A stretch of 64,000 nt of DNA, from positions 27,404,001-27,468,000 of the forward strand of contig OZ231126.1 of NCBI GenBank assembly GCA_965153355.1. The letters are read 5' to 3'. The translations under genes and the position numbers were made by a program. A model generated the notes under the pieces. That model was given only the letters and a program-made list of their open reading frames with translations. It made no database searches and was not told the origin of the DNA. Positions within the stretch are counted from its first letter, which is position 1; each line of letters opens with the position of its first letter. Origin of the DNA: Flaccisagitta enflata (Eukaryota; Chaetognatha; Sagittoidea; Aphragmophora). Positions 58,588 through 64,000 of the stretch are shown piece after piece.

Positions 58588-59816
58588 TTTGATTAAGAAT
58601 TCTTATGTAAGTTTTTGGAAGCAATATCTAAAGCTATTCCAACTTATTATAGAGGATATGGTGTTATCACTCATAGGCAAATTTACAATTTGGGAAGAAG
58701 TTTATATTTATATGTCATTTCTAAACATACAAAATCAAAAACTAGGATGAGTTTTGAGTTCGTCTTCTAGATTTTTTGATGATTTTTTAAGAATTGTACT
58801 AGCAGCTCTAGAAGTGGAGATATGTTGATTTAAAGCTGTTTATAATTTTTGTATTTTGCTGTCTCTTATATTTTTTTTATTTTGAAAATGAATGTCTTTT
58901 ACATTTTCGCTTGTAGTTTCTAAACTGTTTAAGATACACCAACCAGATTGGACTCATTTTGAAGATTTTTTGATGAAGTTTAATTTGTTTTTTTAATCTA
59001 TCTAGCAGAGAAGTCCTTAATAGAAGCTGTAGATATACTTTTTGTCCTCGACGATCAGTTTACGTCGAGGACTATAACATAGCACTGATCGTGTAGTAAG
59101 CCGTTTGTTGTTCGTTGTTCGTCGTGTCAACCCTTAAAAACTTGAGAATCACAACTCAGATGTTGATGAAACTTGGTCAGTGTTATTTTTAGGGCATTAC
59201 TAACCTGTGTACCAACTTTCAACAACATTCATAAATATTTTATACCCTTTGCCTATTATTTTTGTAGTAATATTAATTCCTGGACTTGTGCAATTTACAT
59301 AGGGGAAGGGTAGTAAAGGTTCACCAATGTTGTTCAAACTTGTTGTGAAGGTTTATTGCATCAATTAAAGCTTCCCTGCAAGATCTTAGATAATTCTGAG
59401 TATTGGTTTAGAAGATATAAGGGTATTTTGCTAGTAATATTAATTCTTAGACTCGTGCAATTTACATAGGGGAATGGTAGTAAAGGTTCACCAAAGTTGT
59501 TCAAACTTGTTGTGAAGGTTCATTGCATCAATTAAAGCTCCCCTGCAAGATTTCAGTAAATTCTGAGTATTGGTTAAGAAAATATAAGGGTATTTATGAT
59601 GTATCTAGTAACATTATTTCTTGGACTAATGAATTTTTTTTCGAAAAAATATTTTTTTTTTGAAATTTTTTTTTTTTTTTTGAAATTTTTTTTTGAAAAA
59701 AATTTTCTTTTTTCTTGAAAAATTTTTTCTTTTTTTTTTAAATGTTTTTTTTCTTTTGAATTTTTTTTTTTAAATTTGAAAATTTTTTGTTATCTTTTTT
59801 ATTATTGGATTATAAG

Positions 59817-59955
59817 GTATGCTTTCATGGACTTCAAGGAATGCCATCATGGGTTTCAAGGTATGCCATCATGGGTTTCAAGGTATGCCATCATAGGCTG
59901 CAAGGTATGCCATCATGAACTTCAAGGTATGCCATCATGGACTTTAAGGTATGCA
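59817..59955. repeat. CAAGGTATGCCATCATGG tandem units
   Basis: Six or seven units of 21-22 bp, homologous to 35870-36030. Confidence 0.85.
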
Positions 59956-59960
59956 ATTGG

Positions 59961-60403
59961 TAGCCGGGTCAGACTGAGTAGCCGGGTCAGACTGAGTAGC
60001 CGGGTCAGACTGAGTAGCCGGGTCAGACTGAGTAGCCGGGTCAGACTGAGTAGCCGGGTCAGACTGAGTAGCCGGGTCAGACTGAGTAGCCGGGTCAGAC
60101 TGAGTAGCCGGGTCAGACTGAGTAGCCGGGTCAGACTGAGTAGCCGGGTCAGACTGAGTAGCCGGGTCAGACTGAGTAGCCGGGTCAGACTGAGTAGCCG
60201 GGTCAGACTGAGTAGCCGGGTCAGACTGAGTAGCCGGGTCAGACTGAGTAGCCGGGTCAGACTGAGTAGCCGGGTCAGACTGAGTGGCCGGGTCAGACTG
60301 AGTGGCCGGGTCAGACTGAGTGGCCGGGTCAGACTGAGTGGCCGGGTCAGACTGAGTGGCCGGGTCAGACTGAGTAGCCGGGTCAGACTGAGTAGCTGGG
60401 TCG
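59961..60403. repeat. 18-bp satellite AGCCGGGTCAGACTGAGT
   Basis: About 24 units, almost identical. Five adjacent units near 60284-60370 carry GGCC for AGCC. Open on both strands (SRVRLS / DPATQS repeats), which I read as an artefact of the unit. Confidence 0.95.
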
Positions 60404-60494
60404 GACACCAAATAGACTACAGTCGAGGACTGTTGTTTTTAAGCTTTTTTCCTAGATAGTTAAAGCGGGTCTGTTATTGTGGGGTCCCTCTGTA

Positions 60495-61113
60495 CTTACA
60501 GGGTTGTATGTATCCTTTGAGGGTGGGGGTGGGGAAATCTTGGGTGCAGAGGAGGGGACGGGGAAAAAGAGAGAAAAATTAAAACTAAGGATTTAGGAGA
60601 TTTTTACTTTTGACAGTACTGAAACTGGACTTAGAAATGGAAAAAACGAAAGGAAATTTTGATAACAATGACATATTTGAACCATTAGCTATGGCATAGA
60701 TGAAATTTTTTGTGCATCATATTATTCATAAGGGATTGATAATGATTGTTTAAAAGCTGTGTAATAACGTAATGCAGACAATTTTTGATTGGTTATCCTT
60801 GCTCTGTGCTTGTCTGGGCTCAACCTAGGCAAGCCCACAATATAGAAAAAACATATTTAAGTCTCCCTAGCCTAGGCACGGGGGCTGGTAGTCAGGCATG
60901 TTATCAAACCGTTGATACATCGGGCAAGCCCATGGATGTGGGAAATGCCACGTCCATGGATGTAGTAAAAGTCGGTCTTGAAAATCAAGTCAAGTCTTGC
61001 ATTAAGAGTGATTCAAGGTTAAAAACTTAAAAATGTCTTTGAACCAAAGACAAAAATTCAGCTGAGCTTGTTTGAAATATGATAAAAAACCTTCAGATTG
61101 AAGATTTTCACTA
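60495..61113. other. No feature recognised
   Basis: Unique-looking sequence. An 81-codon frame at 60785-61030 has no recognisable domain. Confidence 0.4.
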
Positions 61114-61440
61114 CAGGTTCGGATGGATTATAAAATGCTATATGTTACTTTATAACCCACCCTACCCTACATCCTAAACTATTCATTGTAGAGATATGAA
61201 ATTTGGTGTAGTAAGTCATTGGGGGAATACTTTTACAGCCATCAGAGGGTTTTTCAGGGGTTACCCCGCTCCACCTCCATATCTCAGCTCAGGGGCGGGA
61301 ATTGGAAAAATCCTCTGATGGTCCAAAAGTATTCCCCCAATGACTTTCCATACAAAATTTCATGTTTCTACTATAAATTGTTTGAGCTGTAGGGTGGGTT
61401 AGAAAGTGATATATAGCATTTTATAATCCATCCAATCCTG
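61114..61440. mobile_element. TA-flanked foldback MITE D
   Basis: CAGGTTCGGATGGATTATAA at the left and its near-inverse at the right; the inverted match continues (ATAACCCACCCTAC, CATTGGGGGAATACTTTTAC) almost to the centre. TA on both sides; 327 bp. Confidence 0.85.
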
Positions 61441-61455
61441 TAATGAATGATACAT

Positions 61456-61648
61456 TATGCTACGCGACTCTACACCCAGCTTTGTCGGGCCGTCCGGCCG
61501 TTGGTCAGCTGTCGGTCCGTCCATCACTATTTTTTGTTTTTTGTTTTTGGTTTTTGGCCTCACTGCTCCTGTCCAGATGATTTAATGACCTCAAATACTG
61601 CCCCTGCCCACACACACGCAACTGAGGTAGCCATGTATCCGGCCTTGT
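61456..61648 (+). mobile_element. HSR copy, left end eroded
   Basis: GCTACGCGACTCTACACCC at the left, ACTGCTCCTG, ACACACGCAACTGAGG and GTATCCGGCCTTG at the right. Confidence 0.7.
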
Positions 61649-61906
61649 TCATATTTAAAATAAGTCGGTCTTGAACGTGGCAAATTTCAGAGCCCCCCAC
61701 ATCCATGGACAAGCCCATAGCAAAAGCAGTGTAGACTTTCACAATGGTACGGCAGAACTGAAACAACGATCTGTGAGACGAGCCAATTACATCGAGTCAG
61801 GCGGTGAGGGATTGTTCATTACTAGTTACTACACGAATTTAAAAAAAAGACGCAACTTTTTTTTTGCTGATAAAACTGACAAAAAGAATAAATAAATAGA
61901 AATATA

Positions 61907-62081
61907 CAGTAGGACCCCGCCTCATCGGTCCCATTGGGACTGAGGATTTTCACCTTTATCTCAGGATAACCTATAATGAGAGGTGAAATCATAATAAAAA
62001 CTATCATTTGGGACCTCAAAATGTTGACCTTTATTGATGGGGAACCTTTAAAAGCGAGGCTGTTATTGCGGGGTTCCACTG
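61907..62081. mobile_element. TA-flanked MITE E, Tigger/pogo-like ends
   Basis: CAGTAGGACCCCGC at the left, GCGGGGTTCCACTG at the right, TA on both sides, 175 bp. The CAGT..ACCCCGC type of end is known from Tigger/pogo-derived elements. Confidence 0.82.
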
Positions 62082-63129
62082 TAATAGAGAAAATGATTTT
62101 GAAGATTCTCAAATTATCTTTTATTCTAGACCAATCCCAGATTTGTATCTTTAACAGTTAAGGAGCTAGAGCTCTCTAAAGTGAGACGCCATTTTGCTGA
62201 ATTTTGTCTTTTTTAAAGGAACTGCAAAAACAAATTTGGCAACTTTTTACTCGAACTAATGACATTTCCATACGAAAAAAGATACCAGATTTCAATTACT
62301 TTTTTTGATTTTCAATGGTGCAATCAACCATTCAAAAGTGCATATTTTTTTTAGATGCGTCCTCGCAGAGGGTCTGCCCGTCTGTCCATCCGTCTGTTAC
62401 GCCTCCTTGAAAATCAGTTTTTGGCACTTTTCAGCCGCGAGGATGTCATGTATCAAGTAATTAGAATATTTTGAGAGCCTCATTCGATACTACTATCTTC
62501 GCCAAAAGAAACGCAGCAGTTGATAAATAGGTTCATTATGTAAGTTTTTGCAGAAGAACGGTATGTCTGCTGGAACAATGTTTGCTGTCATTGGATCAAC
62601 AGTTGTCTTTTTTTTATTTGATAAGGTTGATATGGTGATAATAAAAAATGAAAAACATATCTAGAATTGTAAGACGCTTGCCATTGATATGACTATAAAC
62701 TTGACGTAATATTTGTATTTTACAAAAATTATTTATCATAAGAATAATAACTAAACAGTGAGAAAAAGTAAAAAATATCATCAAAGAGTCTCATTTGGCC
62801 AAATCATACGCAATAAGTAATTTGAAATACCGAATTGTTTCTCTGGAATCTCGTACAGCATGCTGTCAATGATTCGAGCAAAATTTAAGAAATTAATCTT
62901 ATTTCCTTAATGATTTTTTAAATGCATGAAATATTAAAACCGTGCGTTGGCCAACTTCTTGTGCTTGCATCAAGCTGCACACCAAGATTCAACTACCCCT
63001 GATATCTATCCACGCATATGCAAAAGCTCAATAGGATCTGTAGAGTCAGCTAGAGTCAGCTCGCGTTCAAAGATATTACTCAAATATGCAAATTAAGTAA
63101 ATGCAAAATGAAATTTATTTCGTAATGAT

Positions 63130-63130
<1 letters not shown>
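62082..63130. other. AT-rich sequence, one HSR-like scrap
   Basis: TTAGATGCGTCCTCGCAGAG and TCTGCCCGTCTGTCC near 62352 resemble an HSR left end. Nothing else is supported. Confidence 0.4.

Positions 63131-63131
<1 letters not shown>

Positions 63132-63202
<71 letters not shown>
63132..63202. repeat. (GA)n microsatellite
   Basis: About 35 GA dinucleotides. Confidence 0.95.
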
Positions 63203-63206
<4 letters not shown>

Positions 63207-63375
63207 GACAAAAAAATAAAAAAAGATTGGTATAAATGAATTCCTTGTTTCAGATTGTGAATTCATTTAACATCGCTGAATCTAATAATTTTCTTTGTTT
63301 TTACAATACTCAGATTAAATTATGTTTCATGATACTTTGTTTTGAGCAATTTGAATTCTTTTTTTAGGTTGAAAA

Positions 63376-63572
63376 CAAGGCCAACCCCTATAAGTCGCGC
63401 GCGAGACTTACAGATTGATTTAGAATGACTTAGAATGGCTTGGAATGACTTAGTTTACCCTAAAATGACTTGAAATGACATAAAGAAATAAATTACCGAC
63501 TGACCAACCAACCGACTGACCGTCTAACCGACGGACGGACAAAGCGGGGTGTAGAGTTGCGTGCACGCGACT
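63376..63572 (-). mobile_element. HSR copy
   Basis: CAAGGCCAACCCCTATAAGT at the left, GACTTAGAATG repeats and ACCGACGGACGG inside, GTTGCGTGCACGCGACT before AAAAA at the right. Confidence 0.75.
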
Positions 63573-63589
63573 AAAAAGAAAAAGCAGAT

Positions 63590-63612
63590 CTGTCTCTTTC
63601 TCTCTGTCTCTC

Positions 63613-63682
<70 letters not shown>
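63590..63682. repeat. (TC)n microsatellite
   Basis: About 40 TC dinucleotides with a few interruptions. 63683-64000 shows nothing I can support. Confidence 0.93.
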
Positions 63683-63689
<7 letters not shown>

Positions 63690-64000
63690 CTAGTTTTAAT
63701 CAGCCACTCTGTTTCTATCCACAGAACAGATAGGCGGCAAAATATTCACTTGAGGGTCTTGTGATCGGAACGGACAAAAAAGGCTTCGATATTGCTAAAA
63801 ATATACCGTTTTCAGCTAATCCGCAGTATTTTCGCCGGGGAATCCAAAAATCATGGTCTCGAAAGGCTACAGAAACCAATTCAATATCTTATGCTAATAC
63901 TTACATTATGAAGCTCAAATACTACAGATAAATGTCAGATTTTTATTCCAAAGACGCGTGTGGGCTCCCCCAGCATTAATGATGGCTTGCATTCACCTTG

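Larger units (their letters stand above)
59044..60430 (+). mobile_element. GTCC-N-CGAC foldback element, complete copy (T/A variant)
   Basis: The left hairpin GTCCTCGACG...CGTCGAGGAC is a perfect 10-bp stem. The right end GTCGAGGAC (60422-60430) is the exact inverse of the left 9 bp. The body resembles the 36187 copy (TTTTGCCTATTATTTTTG-type text, direct repeats of about 190 bp, T-rich block, ATGCCATCATGGACTT units) plus an 18-bp satellite. Confidence 0.8.
57931..60492. mobile_element. TA-flanked MITE F, split by a ~2.4-kb nest
   Basis: The left part (57931 to about 58080: CAGTAGGACCCCGCC ... TTAAAATGTTGACCTTGATT) and the right part (about 60460-60492: GCGGGTCTGTTATTGTGGGG) together match the intact copy at 61907-62081. 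TA lies at 57929-57930 and 60493-60494. Confidence 0.75.

Noticed and set aside
59776-60459. 227-codon SRVRLS and 155-codon DPATQS frames on opposite strands
   Set aside because: An 18-bp tandem unit without stops, inside a foldback element.

Overview
This is a nuclear window from an animal, most likely an invertebrate. The genes have GT-AG introns with conserved phase. Two of the three are clear metazoan orthologue types: a PTB/hnRNP I RNA-binding protein and an SS18/SYT chromatin subunit. The many telomere-like runs are of the TTAGGG type, which argues against most insects and nematodes. I cannot name the species. Only about 6 kb of the 64 kb is coding; most of the rest is tandem repeats and short non-autonomous transposons, often nested in one another.

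Gene layout: (1) A PTB-family gene on the + strand fills 1-32018. Eleven exons can be joined in frame (491 residues, four RRMs). The 5' end lies outside the window and the stop codon is at 32016-32018. Its introns are very large (3.3, 6.1, 2.2 and 17.2 kb) and are packed with repeats. (2) A two-exon + strand gene at 48349-51485 encodes 991 residues of a low-complexity, charged protein that I do not recognise; it has two candidate PP1-docking motifs. (3) An SS18 homologue on the - strand (57361 down to 51931) has nine exons and 521 residues. It ends tail-to-tail with gene 2, with one short repeat between them.

Repeat layout: 1.0-3.6 kb GACAGACAGA-type minisatellites; 4.2-9.6 kb a composite block of GGCCACCCC arrays, telomere-like arrays, a probable solo LTR and a TIR element; 11.8-12.9 kb a TA-flanked TIR element; 14.1-22.2 kb a satellite of about 17 units; 22.6-28.9 kb an inverted arrangement of 24-bp telomere-derived arrays around a hAT element; 29.8-30.8 kb small tandem repeats; 34.1-44.7 kb three foldback-ended elements carrying further insertions and satellites; 45.7-48.3 kb dinucleotide tracts; 53-55 kb MITEs inside SS18 introns; 56-63.6 kb nested MITEs and short repeats.

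The most interesting signals are two dispersed families whose terminal hairpins vary in sequence but keep their pairing. One is a short element in A/T tracts (about 18 full or partial copies). The other is a longer element with GTCC-N-CGAC ends, in which the variable base of the 5' end is matched at the 3' end. I also report a 24-bp satellite unit that reads as four degenerate telomere hexamers.
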